A stretch of 64,000 bases of DNA. Origin: Suilimivivens sp963650485. GTDB lineage: Bacteria > Bacillota > Clostridia > Lachnospirales > Lachnospiraceae. This document shows positions 16,945 to 24,841 of the stretch, in pieces (position 1 is the stretch's first letter; every line of letters starts with the position of its first letter). A program made the position numbers and the translations under genes. The stretch lies in the NCBI GenBank assembly GCA_963650485.1, contig CAVJLN010000008.1:7965-71964 (forward strand), in the 5' to 3' direction. The notes beneath the pieces are model-generated. The model saw only the letters and a program-made list of their open reading frames with translations. It ran no database searches and was not told the DNA's origin.

Positions 16945-18165
16945 TTATGGGGATTCTCTGTTTAAATCAAGTGGGATCACCGCAGTTACCGCAGCATCAA
17001 TCCTTCCATCCTTTACATAAACCTGAATCGGATCTCCGATCTGCACCTTCTGAATCCCGGTAACGGTTCTGCCCTTCCCGTCCGCCACATAGGAATACCC
17101 CTGATTGAGCTTATCCAGTGGAGAAAGTCCCTTTAAGCGTTCAATATATAGGGCAAGCTGATGGCGTTTTCTATCGAGCTTCCTTTTCATGGCTCCCTGC
17201 AGGTGATCCTCTAATTGCAGGACATAGGTTTTCTTTTCGCGGATCTTCCCCATGGGACTGCTGCTTTTCAACTGAGAAGCAAGTGCCTTTAATTCAGTTC
17301 GCCGCATGGAAATCTTCCGCAGGATCTGCCGGTTCATGGTATCTTTTGCAGCCTGAAGCTCCTGTTCGATTCTGGAAAAGTCATATACTGCAAGCTCTGC
17401 CGCGGCGGATGGAGTCGGTGCCCGCAGATCTGCCACGTAATCAATAATCGTTGTATCGGTTTCATGTCCGACCGCGGAAATAATGGGAACCTCGCAGTCA
17501 AATACTGCCTGCGCCACCTTCTCCTCATTAAATGCCCACAGATCCTCGATCGAGCCGCCGCCCCGGCCGACGATCATCACATCAACCTTCTGCTGCTCTA
17601 GCATATGGATTCCACGAACAATGCTGTCAGCTGCTTCTTCTCCCTGCACGATGGCCGGGTACAGCAGAATCTGCACATACGGATTTCTCCTGCGGGTAAT
17701 GTTGATGATGTCCCGGACAGCCGCACCGGTTGAGGCGGTAACAACTCCCAGCGTCCGAATATATTTCGGAATCTGCTTCTTATATTCCGGCGCGAACATT
17801 CCACGTTCCAAGAGTTCTTCTTTCAAGCGTTGGAAACGCTCAAACAGCTCTCCTTCTCCATCTAAGGTAATCCTCTTTGCATAGACCTGATACTTTCCGT
17901 CCCGTTCATAGACGTCCACGGTTCCCCGCACAATGACCTGCATTCCTTCCGTCATCCGAAAAGAAAGACCGGAACGGTTCCCTGCAAACATCACACAGGA
18001 AATCGTTCCTTTCATATCCTTAAGTGTAAAATAAATATGTCCGGAAGAATGGTATTTGCAATTACTTACCTCTCCCTTGATGTTCAGATCCTGCAGTAGG
18101 AAATCCTCCGCAAACATCCGTCTGATATAGGAATTGATCTGTCCGACTGTATACACATTCTGCAT
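16945..18165 (-). CDS. xseA: Exodeoxyribonuclease VII large subunit
   Basis: A 406-residue nuclease subunit. The N-terminal OB-fold (residues 1-100) includes LNIKGEVSNCKYHSSGHIYF. The catalytic domain has the family blocks GVVTASTGAAVRDI (about 140-153), VGRGGGSIEDLWAFNEE (around 197) and ISAVGHETDTTIIDYVADLRAPTP split across 225-250. A helical coiled-coil region and a short C-terminal beta segment follow. It begins 12 bases after nusB. Slightly shorter than the Escherichia coli enzyme (456), as usual in Firmicutes. Confidence 0.96.
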   Translation of the reverse strand: MQNVYTVGQINSYIRRMFAEDFLLQDLNIKGEVSNCKYHSSGHIYFTLKDMKGTISCVMFAGNRSGLSFRMTEGMQVIVRGTVDVYERDGKYQVYAKRITLDGEGELFERFQRLKEELLERGMFAPEYKKQIPKYIRTLGVVTASTGAAVRDIINITRRRNPYVQILLYPAIVQGEEAADSIVRGIHMLEQQKVDVMIVGRGGGSIEDLWAFNEEKVAQAVFDCEVPIISAVGHETDTTIIDYVADLRAPTPSAAAELAVYDFSRIEQELQAAKDTMNRQILRKISMRRTELKALASQLKSSSPMGKIREKKTYVLQLEDHLQGAMKRKLDRKRHQLALYIERLKGLSPLDKLNQGYSYVADGKGRTVTGIQKVQIGDPIQVYVKDGRIDAAVTAVIPLDLNRESP

Positions 18166-18176
18166 TTCATTACCTT

Positions 18177-18572
18177 CTATGCGAATTTCGCCAGTACACC
18201 GTTTACAAAGGAAGCGGAAGAATCCTGTCCGAATTTCTTCGCAAGCTCTACTGCTTCGTTAATTGCCACACCGGTTGGAATATCTTCATCGTATTCGATC
18301 TCGTAAACCGCCAGACGTAAAATGGTTAGATCCACCTTCCCCATACGGCTGGTATCCCAGCCACTTACCTTTTCATTCAGTTCACGGTCGATGTCTGTGA
18401 GCTTTTCTAAAATGTTGTGAAACTTCGCATCCAACTGTTTCCGGTCGTTCTCCCTGACAATTTCTTCTTCCTCCAAGAAGAACTCTTCCTGCTGCGGCAG
18501 CTCTTCCTCAGCATTAAATTCAATACGGAACAACAGTTTGAAAAGCTGTTCCCGCAATTCTCTTCTACTCAT
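18177..18572 (-). CDS. nusB: Transcription antitermination factor NusB
   Basis: A 131-residue all-helical RNA-binding protein. It starts MSRRELREQLFKLLFRIEF, and the C-terminal half contains TILRLAVYEIEYDEDIPTG, AINEAVELAKKFG and FVNGVLAKF, all characteristic. With NusE (S10) it binds boxA in rRNA leaders. The middle has a strongly acidic, less conserved insertion (about residues 20-40). It lies between the Asp23 gene and xseA. Confidence 0.95.
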   Translation of the reverse strand: MSRRELREQLFKLLFRIEFNAEEELPQQEEFFLEEEEIVRENDRKQLDAKFHNILEKLTDIDRELNEKVSGWDTSRMGKVDLTILRLAVYEIEYDEDIPTGVAINEAVELAKKFGQDSSASFVNGVLAKFA

Positions 18573-18602
18573 ATGATTCGTCCTATTGTATGTTATTCTA
18601 AC

Positions 18603-18992
18603 TTACTTGTTCTGTACGTTCACTCCGGCAATACGGACATTGACATCGGTCACTTCAAGGCCGGTCATGTTTTCAATGGCAGATTTTACTCTCTCCTGCA
18701 CCTTCTGAGAAACCGCCGGAATGTTATGACCATACTCTACAAGGAGAGCCACGTCTGTTTTTACCTTCTTGCCTGTTACATAAACCTTAACACCCTTGGT
18801 GAGGCTGCTCTTCACACCTACCTTGTCAAGCAGCTCGTTTCCGACATTGCCTGCCATGGCACCTACGCCTTCGACCTCCATGCATGCAAGTCCTGCGATC
18901 ATGGCAACCACATCATCGGCAATTTTAACAGTTCCTAAATTAATATCCTCTTCCAACACATAGTTGTTATTTTCCATCTTCTTTTCCATCAT
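18603..18992 (-). CDS. Asp23/Gls24 family envelope stress protein
   Basis: A 129-residue YqhY/Asp23-family protein. The core LGTVKIADDVVAMIAGLACMEVEGVGAM (split around residues 18-45) and the C-terminal VTDVNVRIAGVNV are typical. In Bacillus, YqhY affects acetyl-CoA carboxylase, and Staphylococcus Asp23 is a membrane-associated cell-wall stress factor; the role here is unknown. The start at 18992 has AAAGGA at good distance. It is first in the long operon and has a sigma-A promoter just upstream. Placement ahead of nusB is conserved in Firmicutes. Confidence 0.9.
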   Translation of the reverse strand: MMEKKMENNNYVLEEDINLGTVKIADDVVAMIAGLACMEVEGVGAMAGNVGNELLDKVGVKSSLTKGVKVYVTGKKVKTDVALLVEYGHNIPAVSQKVQERVKSAIENMTGLEVTDVNVRIAGVNVQNK

Positions 18993-19032
18993 GCTTAGTC
19001 CTTTCTTAATCCTGTCATATATGAACTACATT

Positions 19033-19048
19033 ATCTGAATAGTTACCA
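19033..19048 (-). repeat. TAACTATTCAG-family repeat, single copy
   Basis: On the minus strand GGTAACTATTCAGAT sits in the 5' leader of the asp23 operon, between the -10 box and the start codon. It matches the ends of the element at 6083-6230 and other intergenic sites at 28284, 42236, 60761, 63166 and 63945. Confidence 0.55.
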
Positions 19049-19057
19049 TTATCTTTT

Positions 19058-19086
19058 ATCATAGCAAAATTTCCGTTATTTTACAA
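19058..19086 (-). promoter_or_regulatory. sigma-A promoter of the asp23-recN operon
   Basis: On the minus strand TTGTAA (19081-19086), 17 bases, then TATGAT (19058-19063). The -35 box overlaps the stop codon of the transglutaminase gene. The leader to the Asp23 start is about 60 bases. Confidence 0.65.
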
Positions 19087-20331
19087 CCAGAAGCTCAAAT
19101 CTAATTGTTCCACGTTTTCGGCATAGGAAACCGTTCCGGCATCCGGATTCAGGAACTCGAAAATCCCCTGCTCCTCAATGAGGAATCTCCGGATCTCCTC
19201 ATAGACCTCTCGGCTGCTGCACTTTAAGGTTACATAGCTGCTCTGCTCCTCATACGCCCTTGCAAATACATCCGCAATCCGGTCTTTGGAAAGCTCTGTG
19301 AAATACAGTCCTTCCCTTACATAATAATTATCGGTCATCGCCGTACATATGGGAATGGGAACCACCTCTTCAATCGTGTGGGTCTTCGATAACTGCTCCG
19401 TTGTGACACACAGATAATCATAGTTAATCGGCGGCAGACTTCCCTCATTCCGGATGCTTCCTTCTGTCATCTGATAGGACGCATCTCCCCATGTGGTATC
19501 CATAAAATAGTTCTCGCCATCCAGATTCACAAGATTCCAGGCATGTCCTTCCCCATTCTGCACTGTTCCCATAATGAGGGTTGCTTCAATGCCTGCCTTT
19601 TGCAGCAGGTACTGGGTTGCCTTGGCATAGCCCTGACAGACGCTCCGATGCGAAATAAATACGGAGCAGATATTCTGGTTATCCGGGGCATCGGCATCAT
19701 ACTCGGTATTCTCGATCAGGTATTCATAAATGTACCGGGCAATCGCATATTGCGAACCCTCTCCCGTTGGGAGGGATGCAAAGCATTGGTTTACATAACT
19801 ATCAATAAACTGCTTCTTTGCTTCGATCGTTTCCTGCGTCATGCTGTAGGTTCCGGACAAGGTAACCATTTTGAGCTCCTCACCGAGCGCATACCGGGTA
19901 AGCGTATATCCGTCCACATAAAAGATCTCCGGATGATCATTTAAGACACACTGGAAAACCTTCTCTACCTCTTCAGAATCGGTCGTGGAAATCTGGATAT
20001 CCTCCAGACGTTCCTGCAGAATATAAAGAATCTCTCCATAAAGCCTCTGTTCCGATTCTGAAAGCCGCTTATAATGAAAGGACTGTGTCTGCTCTGCTTT
20101 CAGTCCATCGACCACTTCGACCGGCGCTTGTTCCACGTCCTCCAGTTCTCTTGCAGAAACCGCTTCGGAATCCTCATCCTTTAACAGCACCTGTTCTTCA
20201 TTATTCAGTTGTAAATAATCCCTTAAATCCCGGACAAATTCCTCATAGCTGCATCCATTAAGCAAAAGTGTGGCGGCAAGCAGCCCTGCGGTCAGGAATC
20301 CCCGTAAGAGTTTTCTGTTTCGATCCTTCAT
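19081..20331 (-). CDS. Transglutaminase-like domain lipoprotein
   Basis: A 416-residue predicted lipoprotein. The N-terminal signal peptide ends in the lipobox LLNGC (cysteine at about residue 27). A transglutaminase/protease-like fold lies in the middle, with candidate catalytic cysteine in SVCQGYAKA, histidine in GEGHAWNLV and aspartate in FMDTTWGD. Such clostridial proteins are thought to be cysteine peptidases or cross-linkers at the cell surface; no substrate can be named. The start ATG follows the prfC stop TAA with no gap, so translation is probably coupled. A C-terminal region of about 100 residues after the catalytic core is not recognised. Confidence 0.82.
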   Translation of the reverse strand: MKDRNRKLLRGFLTAGLLAATLLLNGCSYEEFVRDLRDYLQLNNEEQVLLKDEDSEAVSARELEDVEQAPVEVVDGLKAEQTQSFHYKRLSESEQRLYGEILYILQERLEDIQISTTDSEEVEKVFQCVLNDHPEIFYVDGYTLTRYALGEELKMVTLSGTYSMTQETIEAKKQFIDSYVNQCFASLPTGEGSQYAIARYIYEYLIENTEYDADAPDNQNICSVFISHRSVCQGYAKATQYLLQKAGIEATLIMGTVQNGEGHAWNLVNLDGENYFMDTTWGDASYQMTEGSIRNEGSLPPINYDYLCVTTEQLSKTHTIEEVVPIPICTAMTDNYYVREGLYFTELSKDRIADVFARAYEEQSSYVTLKCSSREVYEEIRRFLIEEQGIFEFLNPDAGTVSYAENVEQLDLSFWL

Positions 20332-21924
20332 TTAGTTTCGTCCAAATTCAGATAACACCAGTCCTTCATTCCGATCCAGTGTCATTCCCACGCTCCATGC
20401 GTTGACAAAGAGTAACAATGGATTCCCTTTCAGATCCTTGATCTTCTTCATATCAGAGGTTCCGACAAGCTTCGTCAGATCCAGATCTTTATTTTCAATC
20501 CAGCGGATGTGCTCATAAGGAAGCGGCTCAAGCCGGATCTCGACATTATATTCATTCTCGAGACGATATTTCAAAACATCGAACTGCAGGACGCCAACGA
20601 CACCGACAATAATCTCTTCCATACCGGTGTTAAACTCCTGAAAAATCTGGATGGCGCCTTCCTGTGCAATCTGGGTGATTCCCTTCACGAACTGCTTCCG
20701 CTTCATGGTATCCACCTGACGCACTCTCGCAAAATGCTCCGGTGCAAAGGTCGGGATGCCTTCATACCGGAACTGCTCCTTCGGCATACATAAGGTATCC
20801 CCGATAGAGAAAATTCCCGGATCAAACACACCGATAATATCTCCTGCATAAGCTTCCTCCAGGATTTTACGTTCACTCGCCATAATCTGCTGCGGTTGGG
20901 ACAAACGCAGCACCTTACCGCCCTGTACATGCTTCACTTCCATATTGGCATCGTATTTGCCGGAACAGATCCGCATAAAGGCAATACGGTCGCGGTGTGC
21001 CTTATTCATATTCGCCTGAATCTTAAATACAAAGGCAGAAAAATCATGATTCACCGGATCAATCAGTCCGATGTCTGCCTTACGCGGAAGCGGCGTTGTC
21101 GTCATTTCAAGGAAGTGCTGTAAAAAGAATTCCACACCGAAGTTCGTTAGTGCGGATCCGAAAAATACCGGGGTCAGCTCTCCGGCCTGTACCAGATCGA
21201 GGTCAAACTCCGCACTTGCCCCATCAAGCAGCTCAATTTCATCGGTCAGAATGCCTGCTGCCTCTTCTCCGATCACACTGTCCAAATGTGCCCGGTCATC
21301 TAAGGCAACCTCCAGCGTTTCCCCTTCCTTGGTTCCCTTTTCGGTGTCGGAATAGGTGATAACGCATTTCCTTTTGCGGTCATACACACCCTTAAAACGC
21401 TTACCGGAACCGATCGGCCAGTTTACGGGACAGGTCGCAATGCCAAGCTCCTTCTCGATCTCATCAAGAAGTTCAAACGTATCATTGGCATCCCGGTCCA
21501 TTTTATTAATAAAGGTAAAAATCGGAATCTTACGCATCACGCAGACCTTAAACAGCTTTCTGGTCTGTGCTTCTACACCCTTCGATGCATCAATCACCAT
21601 GACAGCAGAGTCCGCTGCCATCAGGGTACGGTATGTGTCCTCCGAGAAATCCTGATGTCCCGGGGTATCCAGAATGTTAATGCAGAATTCGTCATATTCA
21701 AACTGCAAAACAGAAGATGTTACGGAAATACCTCTTTCCTTTTCGATTTCCATCCAGTCCGAAACGGCATGTCTTGCGGTTGCCTTACCCTTTACACTTC
21801 CGGCAAGGTTAATTGCTCCTCCGTATAAAAGAAATTTTTCGGTCAGGGTTGTCTTACCGGCATCCGGGTGGGAAATAATGGCAAATGTTCTTCTTCTGTT
21901 GATTTCCTTTTCGTAATTACTCAT
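20332..21924 (-). CDS. prfC: Peptide chain release factor 3
   Basis: A 530-residue translational GTPase that recycles RF1/RF2 from terminating ribosomes. G1 is SHPDAGKTTLTEK (residues 18-30), G3 DTPGHQDFSEDT and G4 INKMDRDA. The RF3-specific C-terminal domain ends in NAWSVGMTLDRNEGL. Length matches the bacterial family. It overlaps deoB by four bases and directly abuts the transglutaminase lipoprotein gene. RF3 is present in many but not all Firmicutes. Confidence 0.96.
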   Translation of the reverse strand: MSNYEKEINRRRTFAIISHPDAGKTTLTEKFLLYGGAINLAGSVKGKATARHAVSDWMEIEKERGISVTSSVLQFEYDEFCINILDTPGHQDFSEDTYRTLMAADSAVMVIDASKGVEAQTRKLFKVCVMRKIPIFTFINKMDRDANDTFELLDEIEKELGIATCPVNWPIGSGKRFKGVYDRKRKCVITYSDTEKGTKEGETLEVALDDRAHLDSVIGEEAAGILTDEIELLDGASAEFDLDLVQAGELTPVFFGSALTNFGVEFFLQHFLEMTTTPLPRKADIGLIDPVNHDFSAFVFKIQANMNKAHRDRIAFMRICSGKYDANMEVKHVQGGKVLRLSQPQQIMASERKILEEAYAGDIIGVFDPGIFSIGDTLCMPKEQFRYEGIPTFAPEHFARVRQVDTMKRKQFVKGITQIAQEGAIQIFQEFNTGMEEIIVGVVGVLQFDVLKYRLENEYNVEIRLEPLPYEHIRWIENKDLDLTKLVGTSDMKKIKDLKGNPLLLFVNAWSVGMTLDRNEGLVLSEFGRN

Positions 21925-23075
21925 AATACTGATTCTCCTGCTATATTTCCTTTGACAGAAAGCTCATGGAGCACTGTGGCTCCGATATCCGCAAAGGTCT
22001 TTCGTGTGCCCAGGTTTCTGGGACTTAAGTTCTTTCCATACATGACAAGCGGTGTGTGTTCCCGGGAATGATCGGTAGAACAGGTATACCCCGGATCACA
22101 GCCATGATCGGCCGTAATCATGAAAAGGTCGTCCTCACGCATCTTTGCCATGATCTCAGGAAGCGCTTCATCGAAAGCCGTAAGAGCCTTCGCATAGCCT
22201 TCCATATCGTTCCGGTGTCCGTAAAGCATGTCAAAATCCACCAGATTAATAAAGCACAGACCTTCAAAATCCTGATTCAGATAGAAAAGAGTCTTGTCGA
22301 TTCCATCGGCATTGCCCTTCGTATAAACAAAATCGGTAAGCCCTCTTCCTGCAAAAATGTCATGGATCTTGCCGACTCCGATCACATCCTTGCCTGCTCG
22401 CTTTAACACATCCAGCATCGTGTCCTTCGGAGGTTCTAAAGAAAAGTCATGGCGGTTCGTTGTTCTCACGTATTCCCCGTTACTTCCGATAAAGGGACGG
22501 GCAATCACTCTTCCCACACCATGTTCCCCGGTAAGGATCTTCCGTGCAATCCGGCAGTCCTCATACAACTCCTCTAACGGAACCACCTCTTCATGCGCTG
22601 CGATCTGGAAGACGCTGTCTGCAGACGTATACACAATCAGCTTCCCGGTTTTCATATGCACATCCCCGTACGCTTTAATTACTTCCGTGCCGGAATAAGG
22701 TTTATTGCATAAAACACCCCTCTTTGTCTGCCGTTCAAATTCCAAAAGCACGCTTTCGGGAAAGCCATGAGGATAAACGGGTAAAGGCTTTTCGGAAATG
22801 ACACCGGCAATCTCCCAGTGCCCGATCGTGGTGTCCTTTCCTTTCGAGCGTTCCTTCATCCGTCCATAGACGCCAGCCGGGGCAGGATCCGGTTCTGCCC
22901 AGTCCTTCACTCCATCGATATTAAACAGTCCAAGCTTTTTCATATTGGGCATATGAAAACAGGGACTTGTCGCAGCCGACCGCAGAGTATTCGTTCCTAC
23001 ATCCCCGAAATCCGCGGCGTCTTCCAAAGCCCCTATTCCCACACTGTCTAAAACAATCAAAAAGACTCTTTTCAC
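21921..23075 (-). CDS. deoB: Phosphopentomutase DeoB
   Basis: A 384-residue alkaline-phosphatase superfamily enzyme interconverting ribose-1- and ribose-5-phosphate (and the deoxy forms) in nucleoside salvage. The N-terminal metal site is IVLDSVGIGALEDA. The phosphorylated threonine lies in KGKDTTIGHWEI (around residue 88), and further ligands are in DFDMLYGHRND and ITADHGCDP ... DHSREHTPL. It starts at GTG 23073-23075 with a GAGGGAT upstream. It is first of a deoB-prfC-lipoprotein unit with its own promoter in the gap after spoIIIAH. Confidence 0.97.
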   Translation of the reverse strand: MKRVFLIVLDSVGIGALEDAADFGDVGTNTLRSAATSPCFHMPNMKKLGLFNIDGVKDWAEPDPAPAGVYGRMKERSKGKDTTIGHWEIAGVISEKPLPVYPHGFPESVLLEFERQTKRGVLCNKPYSGTEVIKAYGDVHMKTGKLIVYTSADSVFQIAAHEEVVPLEELYEDCRIARKILTGEHGVGRVIARPFIGSNGEYVRTTNRHDFSLEPPKDTMLDVLKRAGKDVIGVGKIHDIFAGRGLTDFVYTKGNADGIDKTLFYLNQDFEGLCFINLVDFDMLYGHRNDMEGYAKALTAFDEALPEIMAKMREDDLFMITADHGCDPGYTCSTDHSREHTPLVMYGKNLSPRNLGTRKTFADIGATVLHELSVKGNIAGESVL

Positions 23076-23128
23076 CGGGTATCCCTCTCTTTCTTCATTA
23101 TTCTGTAATAGGATACCACATTTTAGAA

Positions 23129-23158
23129 ATTATAGCACCAAAAACTTCATCAAAACAA
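23129..23158 (-). promoter_or_regulatory. Candidate sigma-A promoter of deoB
   Basis: On the minus strand TTGTTT (23153-23158), 18 bases, then TATAAT (23129-23134). The position is between the spoIIIAH stop and the deoB start, and separates vegetative deoB from the sporulation operon. No clear terminator was seen after spoIIIAH. Confidence 0.5.
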
Positions 23159-23161
23159 CGG

Positions 23162-23878
23162 TTACTGCTGCGCAAGGGTACTGATGACGATAGCCTCGGG
23201 ATTCATTCCCGTTTTGCGGACAACGATATCCTCAATCTGTGCACGCTGTGCTTCCGTAAGCTCTGCGGTATTTACAACCACATCCACCATGTCATCGGTG
23301 ATGCTGACAACCACATCCTCAAAGCCTTTTGCTTCAAGCAGAATTTCTGCGGCAGATTCCTTTTCGGCAACGTCCGTGAGTGCAATCATTCCGTCAATCG
23401 CTTCCTGCTTCTGCTCCTCGGCAATATTGGTATTGTTGATGATTTCAAGGAAGGTTTCCTTACTCTTTGCCCTGGTCTGTTCCTTTAAAAGTTTGGCTCC
23501 CGAAAGACTGTCCATGCCTGCCGCGCTGGTAAAAACCGCCTCCCCAGGCACATCTCCTGTGATCTCTTCCACACTGTCAGAACCGGCTTCCAGATCCGTG
23601 CTTCCATCGTCCACCGTAATATCCTCTGCCAGAATATCATCCATGGACTGTTCCAGATAATTATCCTCCTCCAGCACAAGCTCTGAATCCATGCTCTGAA
23701 TATCCTCATACAAAGGATCGTCTCCGGTTACCTTCGCTGCCTTAACCGTATCCGATCCGGTTGTCACAATCTCTTCCTGTGTAATCCTGTTTCCGGCAAA
23801 ATTCAAATAGCCGGCAACGGCAATCATCAGTGCTAGCGCGGTAATCATCACCTGATTCTTCTTCACCATATTCTTCAA
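23162..23878 (-). CDS. spoIIIAH: Stage III sporulation protein AH
   Basis: A 238-residue single-pass membrane protein. The transmembrane segment lies at residues 10-28, then a long acidic, low-complexity stretch (about 30-130) and a C-terminal ring-building YscJ/FliF-like domain (about 140-238) with VVVSITDDMVDVVVN. In Bacillus, SpoIIIAH on the mother-cell side binds forespore SpoIIQ to bridge the two membranes. The start is probably TTG 23876-23878, with AAGGAG upstream; the ATG three codons later is an alternative. It ends the spoIIIA operon. The acidic linker is longer than in Bacillus subtilis. Confidence 0.93.
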   Translation of the reverse strand: MKNMVKKNQVMITALALMIAVAGYLNFAGNRITQEEIVTTGSDTVKAAKVTGDDPLYEDIQSMDSELVLEEDNYLEQSMDDILAEDITVDDGSTDLEAGSDSVEEITGDVPGEAVFTSAAGMDSLSGAKLLKEQTRAKSKETFLEIINNTNIAEEQKQEAIDGMIALTDVAEKESAAEILLEAKGFEDVVVSITDDMVDVVVNTAELTEAQRAQIEDIVVRKTGMNPEAIVISTLAQQ

Positions 23879-23896
23879 ACCATGTCTCCTTTTTGG

Positions 23897-24466
23897 TTAT
23901 ATCATTTTAGCTATTTTAATTTTATGTGCCTCCAGTCCAAATAATGCCTGAATCACTTCAGATATATTTTTTGCCACTTTCCCGTTTGCCGCTCCCTTTG
24001 CGCACACCACCACACCCTCAATTTCCATTGTGGAGACAGAGGAATAATAGGTGCTTTTGGCAGACGGCTTCAAGGTAATCATGACCTTGCTTTCACCCAC
24101 TCCTTCCATGGTTGAAAGCAGCTCTTCCAGAGAACGCTCCAATGATACCACGTAAGTCTCCCGCATGTCTTCTGTGCTTGTACTTCCCCCGTAGTCGAGA
24201 AATGTCAGAATGCTGTCTGATGCGGCACTGCCGCTCTTTATACTCCGGCTTTGCTTTTCCATCGGCCACGCCGCTGCCAGGAGCAAAACGCCAAGCAAAA
24301 CCAGCACCAGAAAGTTTTCTTTTCTAAAGCGAAGCTTCTTCAAAAAACTGCAGGTTTCTTTCTGTACCTTTTCCTGCGCTTTTTTCTTCGTTTCCTCCTG
24401 CATGCTATGTCCGTCCTGCCCTGGTACTTCTTGTTGAAGCCTACTTTCCTTCTCACTGTCCGTCAT
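23897..24466 (-). CDS. spoIIIAG: Stage III sporulation protein AG
   Basis: A 189-residue membrane protein. A charged cytoplasmic N-terminus of about 48 residues precedes one transmembrane helix (about 52-70), then a ring-building domain with VGESKVMITLKPS and the C-terminal GVVVCAKGA..., matching SpoIIIAG. In Bacillus it forms a large 30-mer ring in the mother-cell-to-forespore channel. Its start overlaps the end of spoIIIAF by 14 bases, with GAGGTG as ribosome-binding site. Confidence 0.93.
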   Translation of the reverse strand: MTDSEKESRLQQEVPGQDGHSMQEETKKKAQEKVQKETCSFLKKLRFRKENFLVLVLLGVLLLAAAWPMEKQSRSIKSGSAASDSILTFLDYGGSTSTEDMRETYVVSLERSLEELLSTMEGVGESKVMITLKPSAKSTYYSSVSTMEIEGVVVCAKGAANGKVAKNISEVIQALFGLEAHKIKIAKMI

Positions 24467-24830
24467 TATTTTTCACCTCTTCCCCCATCGACTGTTCCTG
24501 CTGCTTTTGTTTCTGTTGATCCTGCTCCTGTACGATCTGTCCGGCAATATACTCGGTCATATGTTCATATAAAACCCCGGTTTTGCTCTGCATGGAGGAA
24601 GGAAGCTCCCTCACCGACAATTCCACACAAAGCTGCTCTACATTTGCCTGTATTACCTCCCAGGTCTCCCTGCCGGATACGAGGGACAGAAGCGGCTGGG
24701 TAATCTTCAGAATCAGAATCAGGGAAACCAGTACCCGCACATACTTGGCATAGGTCTCCTCCGGCACAAGCGCCATTAAGAGCTGCGCAATGAACAAGAA
24801 AATACAGGCATTTTTAATTGCTTCAAGCAT
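24453..24830 (-). CDS. spoIIIAF: Stage III sporulation protein AF, short form
   Basis: A protein of about 125 residues with two N-terminal hydrophobic helices (IFLFIAQLLMALV and YVRVLVSLILILKI), then a short soluble part. The start chosen is the ATG at 24830 with AAAGGAG five bases upstream; an ATG at 24845 overlapping the spoIIIAE stop is possible. The family is usually about 200 residues; here the soluble ring-building domain is much reduced and ends in a glutamine-rich tail (EQDQQKQKQQEQ). The frame is intact and followed in register by spoIIIAG, so this looks like a real short form. Part of the SpoIIIA channel complex. Confidence 0.88.
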   Translation of the reverse strand: MLEAIKNACIFLFIAQLLMALVPEETYAKYVRVLVSLILILKITQPLLSLVSGRETWEVIQANVEQLCVELSVRELPSSMQSKTGVLYEHMTEYIAGQIVQEQDQQKQKQQEQSMGEEVKNNDGQ

Positions 24831-24841
24831 CTCTTCTCCTT

